Shown piece by piece: positions 24,175 through 32,327 of a stretch of 64,000 nt of DNA; positions within the stretch are counted from its first letter, which is position 1, and each line of letters starts with the position of its first letter. Below the pieces are notes generated by a model, which ran no database searches, had not been told where the DNA came from, and saw only the letters and a list, made by a program, of their open reading frames with translations. The DNA comes from Actinomycetes bacterium (lineage in GTDB: Bacteria > Actinomycetota > Acidimicrobiia > Acidimicrobiales > RAAP-2): assembly GCA_021798955.1 (NCBI GenBank), contig JAJZBK010000001.1, positions 186,001 through 250,000 of the forward strand, in the 5' to 3' direction. The position numbers and the translations under genes were made by a program.

Positions 24175-25556
24175 CCGGCCGTCCCTCCCACCGTCACGCC
24201 GGTGATCCGCAACGTCGCCTGTCCGCATCCCACCGGCACGCTCTGGCCGTCCTTGCCGCAGGTGCCCGGCATCATGCCGAAGTCGGCCCCGACGGCGTCG
24301 ATCCGCCGAAGGACCTCCGGACCGTTGCCGATCAGGTTGGCGTCGCGCAGCGGTGCGGTGAGCCGCCCGTCCTCGATCAGATAGGCCTCGGTCGTCCCGA
24401 AGACGAAGTCGCCGGTCGTCGTGTTCACCTGGCCACCACCCAACTTGGCCACGTAGACGCCACTCGGCGTCTGGGCCACGATCTCGTCGGCGTCGTCGGA
24501 CCCCGGCAGCAGGAACGTGTTCGTCATCCTGACCATGGGCAGGTGCTGGTAGCTCTGTCGCCGCCCGTTGCCCGACGAGGTCCGCTGGCCCCGACGGGCC
24601 CGGAGATGGTCCCAGAGGTAGTCGACGAGCACCCCGTCCTCGATGAGGACGTTCCGCCGCGCCGGATGTCCCTCGTCGTCGATCGTCGAGGTCCCCCACT
24701 CCGAGGCGACCGTCCCGTCGTCCACCAAGGTGACGAGCGGGCTCGCCACCACCTCGCCCAACCGGCCGGCGTAGACCGAGGCGTCCTTGGCGATGTGGTC
24801 GGCTTCGAGGCCGTGGCCGCACGCCTCGTGGAAGAGGATGCCGCCGCTGCCTCCCGCCAGCACAACCGGCACCACGCCGGTGGGCGCCGGTCGAGCCGAC
24901 AGCTTGACGAGGGCCCGCCGGGCGGCCAGGCGGGCCAGCTCCTCGGGGTCGACCTCGTCAAAGAGCTCGGCTCCGCAGGTCCGGGCTGCCGTCTCGAACC
25001 CGGTCTGCAGGCCAGCGTCGCCCACGGCGACGCACGACACGGACAGGCGGGTCCGGACCTGCTCGTCGCCGATGAGCACGCCCTCGGAGTTGGCGACCAG
25101 TACCCGGCGACGACTGGAGGCGAGCCCGGCCTGCACCTGGGTCACCGCCGACCCCGCCGAGCGGGCGGCGTCGTCGGCTCGACCGAGCAGTTCGACAGCG
25201 GTGGCCTTCGGTACGAGCGGCGTCTCGCCGTCGGGAAGGACGTGGCTGCCGGCTCCGAGCCCGACAGCCGGCCGAGGACGAGAGGCGCCGCTCCGGCGAG
25301 CGACTTCAGCTGCGGCTGCTGCCGCAGCAAGCAGCCCGGCCTCGCTCAGGTCGGCCGTGTGGGCGAAGCCGGTGGTCTCGCCGACCACCACCCGGATGCC
25401 GGCGCCGCGCTCACGCCCGCTGGTCAGGTCCTCCAGCCGACGGTCGTCGAGGACCACCGACGACGTCGAGCGGTCCTCGGCGAACACCTCGGCGAAGTGC
25501 CCGCCGTGGCGCAGCGCCTCGGCCAGGACCCGTTCGAGCACGGGAGCTTCGATCAC
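24171..25556 (-). CDS. tldD: TldD-family zinc metalloprotease subunit
   Basis: The 461-residue protein contains the catalytic GILFHEACGHGLEADH, whose HExxxH lies at residues 243-248. It is followed by DDGTVASEWGTSTIDDEGHP and GVLVDYLWDHLRA. It is the catalytic half of the TldD/TldE heterodimer and directly precedes tldE with an ATGA overlap. GTG 25556 is preferred: a GAGGAG lies exactly six bases upstream, whereas the ATG at 25562 directly abuts that GAGGAG and could not use it. No RiPP precursor or antitoxin gene is visible nearby, so general peptide turnover is the likely role. Confidence 0.88.
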   Translation of the reverse strand: MIEAPVLERVLAEALRHGGHFAEVFAEDRSTSSVVLDDRRLEDLTSGRERGAGIRVVVGETTGFAHTADLSEAGLLAAAAAAAEVARRSGASRPRPAVGLGAGSHVLPDGETPLVPKATAVELLGRADDAARSAGSAVTQVQAGLASSRRRVLVANSEGVLIGDEQVRTRLSVSCVAVGDAGLQTGFETAARTCGAELFDEVDPEELARLAARRALVKLSARPAPTGVVPVVLAGGSGGILFHEACGHGLEADHIAKDASVYAGRLGEVVASPLVTLVDDGTVASEWGTSTIDDEGHPARRNVLIEDGVLVDYLWDHLRARRGQRTSSGNGRRQSYQHLPMVRMTNTFLLPGSDDADEIVAQTPSGVYVAKLGGGQVNTTTGDFVFGTTEAYLIEDGRLTAPLRDANLIGNGPEVLRRIDAVGADFGMMPGTCGKDGQSVPVGCGQATLRITGVTVGGTAG

Positions 25557-25752
25557 CGGCATCTCCTCACTGGTCTCTCACTGGTCCCCTGCTCCTACCC
25601 CGCTGCCGACACGGCACCGGTCAAGGCTGGCACTGGTCGGCCGGACGGCACCCTCCGACGCCGCCCCGTCGCCACCGGTTCGCACCGCGGCACCGACACG
25701 GGTCGGGCGGCGAGCCACGTCGACGGGCTGGCCCGGTCCGCTCCGGCTCCCG

Positions 25753-25758
25753 TATCGT
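25753..25758 (+). promoter_or_regulatory. Candidate -10 element of a leaderless thioesterase transcript
   Basis: TATCGT, six bases, then GTG 25765: the TANNNT-N6-start geometry. It fixes the start of the short gene that follows. Confidence 0.5.
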
Positions 25759-25764
25759 ACCGGG

Positions 25765-26142
25765 GTGACCCTTGTGCCCGGCCTCTCTGCACGTGTCGAG
25801 CTCGAAGTCGCCGACACCGACACGGCCGAGTCGTTCGGCTCGGGAGACGTCCCCGTGCTGTCGACGCCCCGTCTGGTGGCACTCTGCGAACAGGCATCGT
25901 GCCAGGCCGTCGCCGGGCACCTGGCCGAAGGGTGCACGAGCGTGGGCAAGCAAGTCCAGTTCGACCACCTCGTCCCGGTCAGCATCGGTCGGACCGTCTG
26001 GGCCGAGGCGACCCTCGACCGGATCGACGGCCGTCGCCTCACCTTCACCGTCTCGGTGTCCGACGGCACCGGCCTCGTCGCCGCCGGCAAGGTCGGTCGG
26101 GTCGTCGTCGACCGGTCGTCCTTCTTGTCTCGCGCTCGCTGA
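25765..26142 (+). CDS. FlK-like hotdog-fold thioesterase
   Basis: The 125-residue protein resembles the fluoroacetyl-CoA thioesterase (FlK)/YbgC-like hotdog family. It has GDVPVLSTPRLVALCEQASC on the central helix, SVGKQVQFDHLVPVSIGRTV and GRRLTFTVSVSDGTGLVAAGKVGRVVV. The Thr/Glu/His set of FlK is compatible: Thr in LSTP, Glu in CEQAS, His in FDHL. Many such proteins act on ordinary acyl-CoAs, and fluoroacetate handling should not be assumed. The start is GTG 25765, supported by a TATCGT six bases upstream. The open frame reaches much further upstream but with implausible sequence. Confidence 0.75.
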   Translation: MTLVPGLSARVELEVADTDTAESFGSGDVPVLSTPRLVALCEQASCQAVAGHLAEGCTSVGKQVQFDHLVPVSIGRTVWAEATLDRIDGRRLTFTVSVSDGTGLVAAGKVGRVVVDRSSFLSRAR

Positions 26143-26295
26143 GCCCGTCGGCCATCCCCCCATCCCGGAGGTCGCCGGCACCCCGACGCACCGGAGCCCA
26201 CCTCGTGGCACCTTCACCGCAGGCCAGGGCAGTCGCCCCCCGGGCCCGTCTCCCTGGCCGGACACTGGTACCGTGGTGCCGGAGCTACCCCTGTC

Positions 26296-28239
26296 ATGAT
26301 CCTCGACCACATCGACTCGCCAGCCGACCTGCGCTCGCTCTCCCTCGACGAGCTCGAGCAGCTCGCCGCGGAGATCCGGACGTTCGTGGTCGAGTCGGTG
26401 ACGGCCACCGGCGGTCACCTCGGTTCCAACCTCGGCGTGGTCGAGCTCACCCTGGCCCTCCACCGCACCTTCGAGTCGCCACGTGACGTCCTGTTGTGGG
26501 ACACCGGCCACCAGGCCTACGTGCACAAGCTCGTCACCGGGCGACGCAAGGGCTTCGCCCAGCTCCGCCAAGCCGGTGGGTTGTCCGGCTACCCGAACCG
26601 AGGCGAGTCCGAGCACGACTGGGTCGAGAACAGCCACGCCTCCACCATCCTCAGCTACGCCCACGGCCTGGCCAACGCCTTCGCCCTCCAGGGATCCGAT
26701 CGCCGAGTGGTAGCCGTCGTCGGCGACGGTGCCCTGACCGGGGGCATGGCCTACGAGGCGCTCAACAACCTGGGCCACTCAGGGGCCCGGGTCCTCGTGG
26801 TCCTGAACGACAACGGTCGCTCCTACGCCCCGACGGTGTCGCGCCTGTCGGTTAGCCTCACCCACCTGCGCCTCAATCCGGCCTACGTCCAGGCCCGCCA
26901 GCGCATTCGCCAGCTCATCCGCGAGCTGCCGGCCGTGGGCGGGCTGGCCTACTCGGGCGTCCACGGCTTCACGAGCGCCTTGCGCGAGGTCGTGACCCCC
27001 CACACCTTCTTCGAAGCCCTCGGCATCCGCTACGCCGGCCCCATCGACGGGCACGACCTGGTCGAGCTCGAGATCGCCCTGGCCAACGCCACCGAGTGGG
27101 ACGGACCCATCGCCGTCCACGTCGTCACCCAGAAGGGCCGTGGCTACGCGCCGGCAGAAGAGGACGACGTACAGCGCCTGCACGACGTGAAGGTGGCGAC
27201 CCCCATCATCACCGACCCCACCAGTCGTGGGAGCCGTGTTGCCGAGCCGACGGTGACCGCTCGCGACGCGCTGGCACCCGACGCCGCGGCCATCCCGCCG
27301 GCGACCTTCACCGACGCCTTCACCCGGGCGCTCGTCCGGCATGCGGAAGCAGACCCCCGCATCGTGGCCATCACCGCCGCCATGCCGGGCCCGACCGGCC
27401 TGCTCCCCTTCCAAGACCGCTTCCCCGACCGGTTCGTCGACGTGGGCATCGCCGAGCAGCATGCCGTGACCGCGGCGGCCGGCATGGCCATGGCCGGGAT
27501 CCGCCCGGTGGTCGCCGTCTACTCGACCTTCTTCACCCGCGCCTTCGACCAGGCGAACCTCGACGTCGGTCTCCACGGCGCACCCGTCGTCTTCGTGCTC
27601 GATCGGGCCGGCATCACCGGGGACGACGGCCCCAGCCACCACGGGGTGCTCGACCTCGCGCTCACGCTGGCCATCCCCGGCATGACGGTGTTCGCTCCGT
27701 CGTCAGCCGCCGAGGTCGAGGTCATGCTGGCCGAGGCCTTGGCGCTCGAGGGACCGTCGGCGATCCGGTTCCCGAAGACCCCCGCTCCCCCGCCCGTGGG
27801 CGGCGTCTGCGGCAGTGGGCTCGCCGCCCGCAAGCTCCGCCAAGGGGACGGCACGGTCTGCCTGCTGGCCGTGGGCAAGCTGGTAACCGCAGCGATGGAC
27901 GCGGCCGAACTGCTGGCCGCAGACGGCATCGACGCCACCGTCTGGGACCCGCGGGTGATCAGCCCGCCCGACGACGCCATGCTGCGCGATGCCCGGGCGC
28001 ACCACCAGGTGGTCACCGTCGAGGACGGCGTCCGGCTGGGGGGAGCAGGCATGTTCCTCGCCGATGCCATGGGTGCCATCGAGAGTTCGGAGCCCGTGCC
28101 ACCCGTCACCGTGCTCGGCACGCCCCGCAGGTTCATCACCCAGGACAAGCCCGACCGCATCTTGGCGAGCCTCGGGCTCGATGCCGTGGGCATCGCCGCG
28201 TCGGTGCGCCACTCGGTCGCCGCACGCCTGGTGGACTGA
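26296..28239 (+). CDS. dxs: 1-deoxy-D-xylulose-5-phosphate synthase
   Basis: The 647-residue enzyme condenses pyruvate and glyceraldehyde 3-phosphate in the first step of the MEP isoprenoid pathway. It has DTGHQAYVHKLVTGR, the thiamine-diphosphate motif GDGALTGGMAYEALNN (143-158), the transketolase Glu near 387 (GIAEQHAVTAAAGMA), and DRAGITGDDGPSHHG. Length and domain order (ThDP, pyrimidine-binding, C-terminal transketolase) are normal. A TACCGT at 26269-26274 could be the -10, giving a 15-20 base leader. It stands alone; no other MEP gene is adjacent. Confidence 0.96.
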   Translation: MILDHIDSPADLRSLSLDELEQLAAEIRTFVVESVTATGGHLGSNLGVVELTLALHRTFESPRDVLLWDTGHQAYVHKLVTGRRKGFAQLRQAGGLSGYPNRGESEHDWVENSHASTILSYAHGLANAFALQGSDRRVVAVVGDGALTGGMAYEALNNLGHSGARVLVVLNDNGRSYAPTVSRLSVSLTHLRLNPAYVQARQRIRQLIRELPAVGGLAYSGVHGFTSALREVVTPHTFFEALGIRYAGPIDGHDLVELEIALANATEWDGPIAVHVVTQKGRGYAPAEEDDVQRLHDVKVATPIITDPTSRGSRVAEPTVTARDALAPDAAAIPPATFTDAFTRALVRHAEADPRIVAITAAMPGPTGLLPFQDRFPDRFVDVGIAEQHAVTAAAGMAMAGIRPVVAVYSTFFTRAFDQANLDVGLHGAPVVFVLDRAGITGDDGPSHHGVLDLALTLAIPGMTVFAPSSAAEVEVMLAEALALEGPSAIRFPKTPAPPPVGGVCGSGLAARKLRQGDGTVCLLAVGKLVTAAMDAAELLAADGIDATVWDPRVISPPDDAMLRDARAHHQVVTVEDGVRLGGAGMFLADAMGAIESSEPVPPVTVLGTPRRFITQDKPDRILASLGLDAVGIAASVRHSVAARLVD

Positions 28240-28385
28240 CTCGCCCGGACTCGTCGAGGCCACCCCTCGGAGCGGCGGCCCGCTAGTCGCGACCACCTTC
28301 GGTTCGTGGTGCATGCAGTAGGGTCGCGCCGCCGGGTACAGGTCCGGCGTGGGCGAGACGACCCGACCCGGTGGAGGAGTGGACC

Positions 28386-29420
28386 ATGAAGGACATGAAG
28401 CTCGGCCTGCAGCTCGGCTACTGGGGCGCGGGGCCACCGGAGCATGCGGCCGAGCAGGTCGCCGAGGCCGAACGGCTCGGCTTCGATTCGATCTGGACCG
28501 CCGAGGCTTACGGCTCGGATGCCCTCACCCCCCTGGCCTGGTGGGGCTCGCGCACCTCGACGGTCCGGCTGGGCACCGCGCTTTGTCAGCTCTCGGCCCG
28601 GACACCGACTGCCATGGGCATGGCGGCCATCACCCTCGACCACCTCTCCGGTGGTCGCTTCGTGCTCGGGCTCGGCGTCTCGGGTCCCCAGGTCGTCGAA
28701 GGCTGGTACGGCCAACCGTTCGACAAGCCGCTCGCCCGAACCCGCGAGTACGTGGACGTCGTCCGCCAGGTCATCGCCCGCACTGCCCCGGTGACGAGCG
28801 ACGGGCCGCACTACCCGCTGCCCTATCCGGGTGGCACGGGGCTGGGCAAGGCCCTCAAGCCCATCGTCCACCCGTTGCGCAACGAGATCCCCATCATCCT
28901 CGGGGCAGAGGGCCCAAAGAACGTGGCGCTCGCCGCCGAGGTGGCCGACGGCTGGTTCCCCATCTTCTTCTCGCCGAACGCCATGAAGGCATTTGAGGCC
29001 TCCCTCGCCGAGGGCTTCGCCAGGCCCGGGGCCCGTCGCAGCCCCGCCGACTTCGAGGTCATCGCCCTGGCGCCGACACTGGTCGACGACGACGTCGAAC
29101 GAGCCGCCGACGCCTACCGCCCCTTCCTCGCCCTCTACATCGGAGGCATGGGCGCCAAGTCGGCGAACTTCCACTTCGACGTCTTCGCCCGCATGGGCTA
29201 CGAAGCCGAAGCGAGGGTCGTCCAGGAGCTCTACCTCGAAGGTCGCAAGGAGGAGGCGGCCGCTGCCGTTCCCACCTCGCTCGTCGAGGACGTCGCCCTC
29301 ATCGGGCCGAAGGAGAAGATCCGCGACGATCTGGAGGCCTGGCGCGAGTCGATCGCCACCACCCTGCTCGTCTCGGGCGACGTGGCGACGTTGCGGACGA
29401 TGGCCGAGCTGGTGCTCTGA
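28386..29420 (+). CDS. F420-dependent LLM-class oxidoreductase (Rv3520c-like)
   Basis: The 344-residue protein is a luciferase-like TIM-barrel flavin/F420 oxidoreductase: KLGLQLGYWGAGPPEHAAEQ, GFDSIWTAEAYGSDALTPLA, TALCQLSARTPTAMGMAA, LSGGRFVLGLGVSGPQVVEGW and LGAEGPKNVALAAEVADGW. The N-terminal pattern matches the Rv3520c family of mycobacterial F420 enzymes, whose substrates are mostly unknown. ATG 28386 is preceded by a strong GGAGGAG at seven bases; a GTG at 28371 is possible but overlaps that site. TAGGGT at 28319-28324 is a candidate -10 in the 146-base gap. Confidence 0.88.
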   Translation: MKDMKLGLQLGYWGAGPPEHAAEQVAEAERLGFDSIWTAEAYGSDALTPLAWWGSRTSTVRLGTALCQLSARTPTAMGMAAITLDHLSGGRFVLGLGVSGPQVVEGWYGQPFDKPLARTREYVDVVRQVIARTAPVTSDGPHYPLPYPGGTGLGKALKPIVHPLRNEIPIILGAEGPKNVALAAEVADGWFPIFFSPNAMKAFEASLAEGFARPGARRSPADFEVIALAPTLVDDDVERAADAYRPFLALYIGGMGAKSANFHFDVFARMGYEAEARVVQELYLEGRKEEAAAAVPTSLVEDVALIGPKEKIRDDLEAWRESIATTLLVSGDVATLRTMAELVL

Positions 29421-29496
29421 CCCCCAGCCCGGCCAGTACTGGTCCCCCGACACAGCCGGCACTGGTCCCCCGGCTCCGTCGGCGCTGGCCGACCGG

Positions 29497-30108
29497 TCAG
29501 GCTGGCTCGTCCCGGTCCGCCGTCAGCGCTGCCCGCACGGTGCCCGTGACGTCCTCCCAGCCCAGTCCGACCGTCTCGGCGGCCACCGTCCCCCGTTCCC
29601 CGTCGACGACCACGTAGAAGGGGTACCCGCTCACTTGGTAGTCGGCCCACGCCCGGTCGGACACCACCGCCACCACCGGGCCGGAGCCCCGGTCGACCCG
29701 GGCCAGGCAGGACCGTTCGTCAGCGGTGAGCGGCAACCGGGTGACGACCACGGCGCCGACATCGGCGGCCAGGCCGCCACGGCCCGGCGCGGCGAGGCCC
29801 TCGAAGCAGGCCCGACAACCGTCGCAACCAGGCCCGACAAAGGCGAGCAGCCACCACCGCACGCCGGTCGTCGACAGGACGAGGTCGACGGGTCGGCCGT
29901 CTGGCCCCGTGCCGGTCAGGTCGTACGCTGCTCGGCCAGCCGTGGGCCGGTCGTCCGCCGACCGCAGGCCAGCCCGGAAGACCGGGTCGTCGAGCGGGCT
30001 CGAACGAGCCGGGAGGTCGCTCAGCCCGCTGCCGGAGGCGATGCCTCGGCCGAGGCCGGTTCCACGTCGAGCACTTCGACGGCGTCGCCGTGGCCGCACC
30101 ACCGGCAC
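29497..30108 (-). CDS. Thioredoxin-like protein with CxxC, uncertain start
   Basis: The C-terminal part resembles a thioredoxin/peroxiredoxin-like fold: RWWLLAFVGPGCDGCRACFE with a CDGC active-site-like motif, VTRLPLTADERSCLARVD, YQVSGYPFYVVVDGERGTV (the Pro being the expected cis-proline region) and a final helix. It could be a redox partner or a DsbD/TlpA relative, but there is no signal peptide. The start is unclear. The only ATG/GTG codons in frame (30099-30108) overlap the upstream zinc-ribbon gene by 79-88 bases; a CTG at 30024 forms a CTGA overlap with its stop and may be the real start, giving 175 residues. Confidence 0.65.
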   Translation of the reverse strand: MPVVRPRRRRRSARRGTGLGRGIASGSGLSDLPARSSPLDDPVFRAGLRSADDRPTAGRAAYDLTGTGPDGRPVDLVLSTTGVRWWLLAFVGPGCDGCRACFEGLAAPGRGGLAADVGAVVVTRLPLTADERSCLARVDRGSGPVVAVVSDRAWADYQVSGYPFYVVVDGERGTVAAETVGLGWEDVTGTVRAALTADRDEPA

Positions 30109-30323
30109 CGCACCTCCTCGGCTCGGTCCTCGAGCACCTCGACGTCCTCGACCGTCAGCTCACCGCCCACTGAGTAGTGGTGGAACGCCCTGGTCCGGCG
30201 CATCGTCACCACGTCGAAGCGCGTCAGGTTGCCGCACGCCGTGCACCGGTAGCGAACCGGCGCGACGCGGGCCGGGGAACCGGTGCGCTCGGGGGCGGTC
30301 GTCGGAGTGTCGTCGGCAGTCAC
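30021..30323 (-). CDS. Small zinc-ribbon protein
   Basis: The 100-residue protein has two CxxC pairs, YRCTACGNLTRFDVV (27/30) and VRCRWCGHGDAVEVL (73/76), spaced as for one zinc site, with Phe-His-His in between (RRTRAFHHYSVGGELTVEDV). The N-terminus is disordered. I recognise it only as a conserved-looking zinc-ribbon hypothetical. GTG 30323 was chosen because TAGCGT lies seven bases upstream; GTG 30332 overlaps that element. It is probably co-transcribed with the thioredoxin-like gene that follows. Confidence 0.75.
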   Translation of the reverse strand: MTADDTPTTAPERTGSPARVAPVRYRCTACGNLTRFDVVTMRRTRAFHHYSVGGELTVEDVEVLEDRAEEVRCRWCGHGDAVEVLDVEPASAEASPPAAG

Positions 30324-30330
30324 GGCGCCC

Positions 30331-30336
30331 ACGCTA
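30331..30336 (-). promoter_or_regulatory. Candidate -10 element of the leaderless zinc-ribbon transcript
   Basis: TAGCGT on the minus strand, then seven bases and GTG 30323. It lies in the short gap after the PilZ gene and shows that the zinc-ribbon gene need not depend on the flagellar operon. Confidence 0.45.
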
Positions 30337-30353
30337 CCCGCTGTCGGACCGCC

Positions 30354-31076
30354 TCAGGCTTCGTCGGCTTGGCGCATGGCGGCCCGACGCCGTTCGAGCT
30401 CGGCGTCGAAGACGCACTTGGTGATGCGGGTGGCGATCCCCTCCTTCACGTCGAGGAAGCGGAGCCGGCAGAAGCCGTCGGGCCGGGACTCGAGCACCTC
30501 GGCGTCGACGACCGCTTCACCCGAGGGCAGGCCGAGACGGACCCGCACCTCGACGCCGCCGACCAGCCCCTCGACCGGAGCGAGCCGGGCCCCACCGGCT
30601 GACAAGTCGATCGACACGCTCTCGTAGGTGCCCTTGCAGCCACCCGCGTGCGCTGCCGGGTCGACGACCTCGAGCTCCACGGGGACCTCGACACGGGCCC
30701 GGACGAAGTTGCGGCGCTGGATCTCCTCCACCTCGCCAGCCGGTCGGATCGCCACCACGTACGGTGCTCGGTCACGGACCAGCACCTCGACCTCGGCCAG
30801 GAAGCGCAGCAGACGACCGGGGTCGTGGAAGTCGGCGACGACCGTGCGCCCATCGAGGGCGAGCACCGCGGCGTCCTCGACCTCGATGCGCAACGCCGCC
30901 GGGGACACACCTACTGTCCACCCGTCGACGGCAACGGGAGCAACCGGGGCGTCTGCTCCCTCGACCTCGACCGGAGCGGTGCTGGTCGGGGTAAGTGTCA
31001 CCCGGATGTTCACGAGACCGTCGAAACGGCCTTGGTCGGGGCTCACGGCGACCGTCGGACAGGGGCGACCAGCCAC
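30354..31076 (-). CDS. PilZ-domain (YcgR-like) cyclic-di-GMP effector
   Basis: The protein (240 residues from GTG 31076; GTG 31013 is an alternative giving 219) has an N-terminal beta-rich YcgR-N-like domain and a C-terminal PilZ domain. The cyclic-di-GMP motif is intact: RRNFVR (121-126) and DLSAGG (157-162), matching RxxxR plus D/NxSxxG. It ends with LRFLDVKEGIATRITKCVFD. YcgR proteins bind the flagellar switch or stator and slow rotation when cyclic-di-GMP is high. It lies 138 bases downstream of flhB in the same direction, so it probably belongs to the flagellar regulon. No diguanylate cyclase is in the window. Confidence 0.85.
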   Translation of the reverse strand: MAGRPCPTVAVSPDQGRFDGLVNIRVTLTPTSTAPVEVEGADAPVAPVAVDGWTVGVSPAALRIEVEDAAVLALDGRTVVADFHDPGRLLRFLAEVEVLVRDRAPYVVAIRPAGEVEEIQRRNFVRARVEVPVELEVVDPAAHAGGCKGTYESVSIDLSAGGARLAPVEGLVGGVEVRVRLGLPSGEAVVDAEVLESRPDGFCRLRFLDVKEGIATRITKCVFDAELERRRAAMRQADEA

Positions 31077-31214
31077 TCGGCGAAGGCACCGGGCCGCTCG
31101 GTGGGACGAGGGGCCCCAGCAGTCCGCGCAGGATCGTCGTCACGACCAGCCCCGGCGCTCATGCCCATGAGGACCAACCGTAGCCATCCCGGCCGGCTCT
31201 GACGCGCACCGACC

Positions 31215-32321
31215 CTAGGCCACCAGGGCGCTGACCGGGCGGCGGTGGACAGGCCGGGCCTCGCGCAGCGCCGGGGAGAGGGCGTAGACGAAGGCCAGCA
31301 GTCGGGCGACGGCCATGTAGAGGGCCTCGGGGATCTCGTCCTCGACGTCGCACGCCCCGAAGACGGCCCGGGCCAGAGGCGGGTCCTCTACCACCGGGAC
31401 GCCGTGCTCGGCGGCGGCGGCGCGGATCCGGGCGGCGACGTCGTCCGCCCCCTTCGCCACCACCTTGGGAGCCGCCGAAACGCTGCGGTCGTAGCGGAGG
31501 GCGACGGCATAGTGGGTGGGGTTGGTCACCACGACGTCCGCCCGGGCCACCTCGGCCAGCATGCGCAGGCGGCTCATCGACCGTTGGCGGCGGCGGATGG
31601 CACCCTTCATCTTCGGGTCGCCCTCCTGCTGACGGTTCTCCTCCTTCACCTCGTGCTTGGTCATCATCAGGTCCTTGCTCATCCGGCGGCGCTGGAAGGC
31701 GTAGTCGGCCAACCCGAAGACGAGCCCGACGGCGGCCAGTGTCCGGACGAACCCGAGGAAGGTGGCACCGGCGTAGGCGATGATCGGCCCCATGGCCACC
31801 GGACCGGCCCCGACCACGGTGTGCCAGAGGCGCAGGATGTCCGACACGGCGAAGAAGGTGATAACGGTCAGCTTGACGAGGGACTTGACCAGTTCCCACA
31901 CCCCACGCGCCGAAACGAGCCGCTTGATCCCGTTCAACGGGTTGAGCTTGGAGAACTGGGGCTGGATCCCCTTGCCCGAGAAGACGAAGCCGACCTGGGC
32001 CAGGGACGCCGCCACCCCGAGCAGGGCCATCACGGCAGCGATGGGCAGGACGATCGCCATGGCGTCGCCGAGGCCGGCCCCGAGCAGGGCCAGGGCGCCG
32101 GGCACCGAGGGCTTCGTCATCACGATCGACGCCTGTTGCTCGACCCCGAGCAGCCGATGCTCGGCCGCTCCGAAGACGGCAGGCATGGCACTCGTGGCGA
32201 TGAGCAGCGACAGCCACCCCCCGATCTCGGGGGACCGGGCAACCTGGCCCTTCTTGCGCGACTCCTTCTTGCGCTTGGCGGTGGGCTTCTCGGTCTTGTC
32301 GTGCCGGTCGGACGCGGCCAC
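31215..32321 (-). CDS. flhB: Flagellar export switch protein FlhB
   Basis: The 368-residue protein has the cytoplasmic start DKTEKPTAKRKKESRKKGQV, four membrane helices (within about 35-210) and the cytoplasmic autocleavage site NPTH (267-270) in VVVTNPTHYAVALRY. FlhB sits in the export gate and, after self-cleavage between Asn and Pro, switches from rod/hook to filament substrates in response to FliK. GTG 32321 follows the fliR stop by six bases. Export-gate partner FlhA is encoded 30 kb away in this window. Confidence 0.96.
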   Translation of the reverse strand: MAASDRHDKTEKPTAKRKKESRKKGQVARSPEIGGWLSLLIATSAMPAVFGAAEHRLLGVEQQASIVMTKPSVPGALALLGAGLGDAMAIVLPIAAVMALLGVAASLAQVGFVFSGKGIQPQFSKLNPLNGIKRLVSARGVWELVKSLVKLTVITFFAVSDILRLWHTVVGAGPVAMGPIIAYAGATFLGFVRTLAAVGLVFGLADYAFQRRRMSKDLMMTKHEVKEENRQQEGDPKMKGAIRRRQRSMSRLRMLAEVARADVVVTNPTHYAVALRYDRSVSAAPKVVAKGADDVAARIRAAAAEHGVPVVEDPPLARAVFGACDVEDEIPEALYMAVARLLAFVYALSPALREARPVHRRPVSALVA

Positions 32322-32327
32322 TGCCGG

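Noticed and set aside
25765-26142. Specific fluoroacetate-resistance enzyme
   Set aside because: FlK-like hotdog proteins are widespread; nothing nearby suggests organofluorine metabolism.
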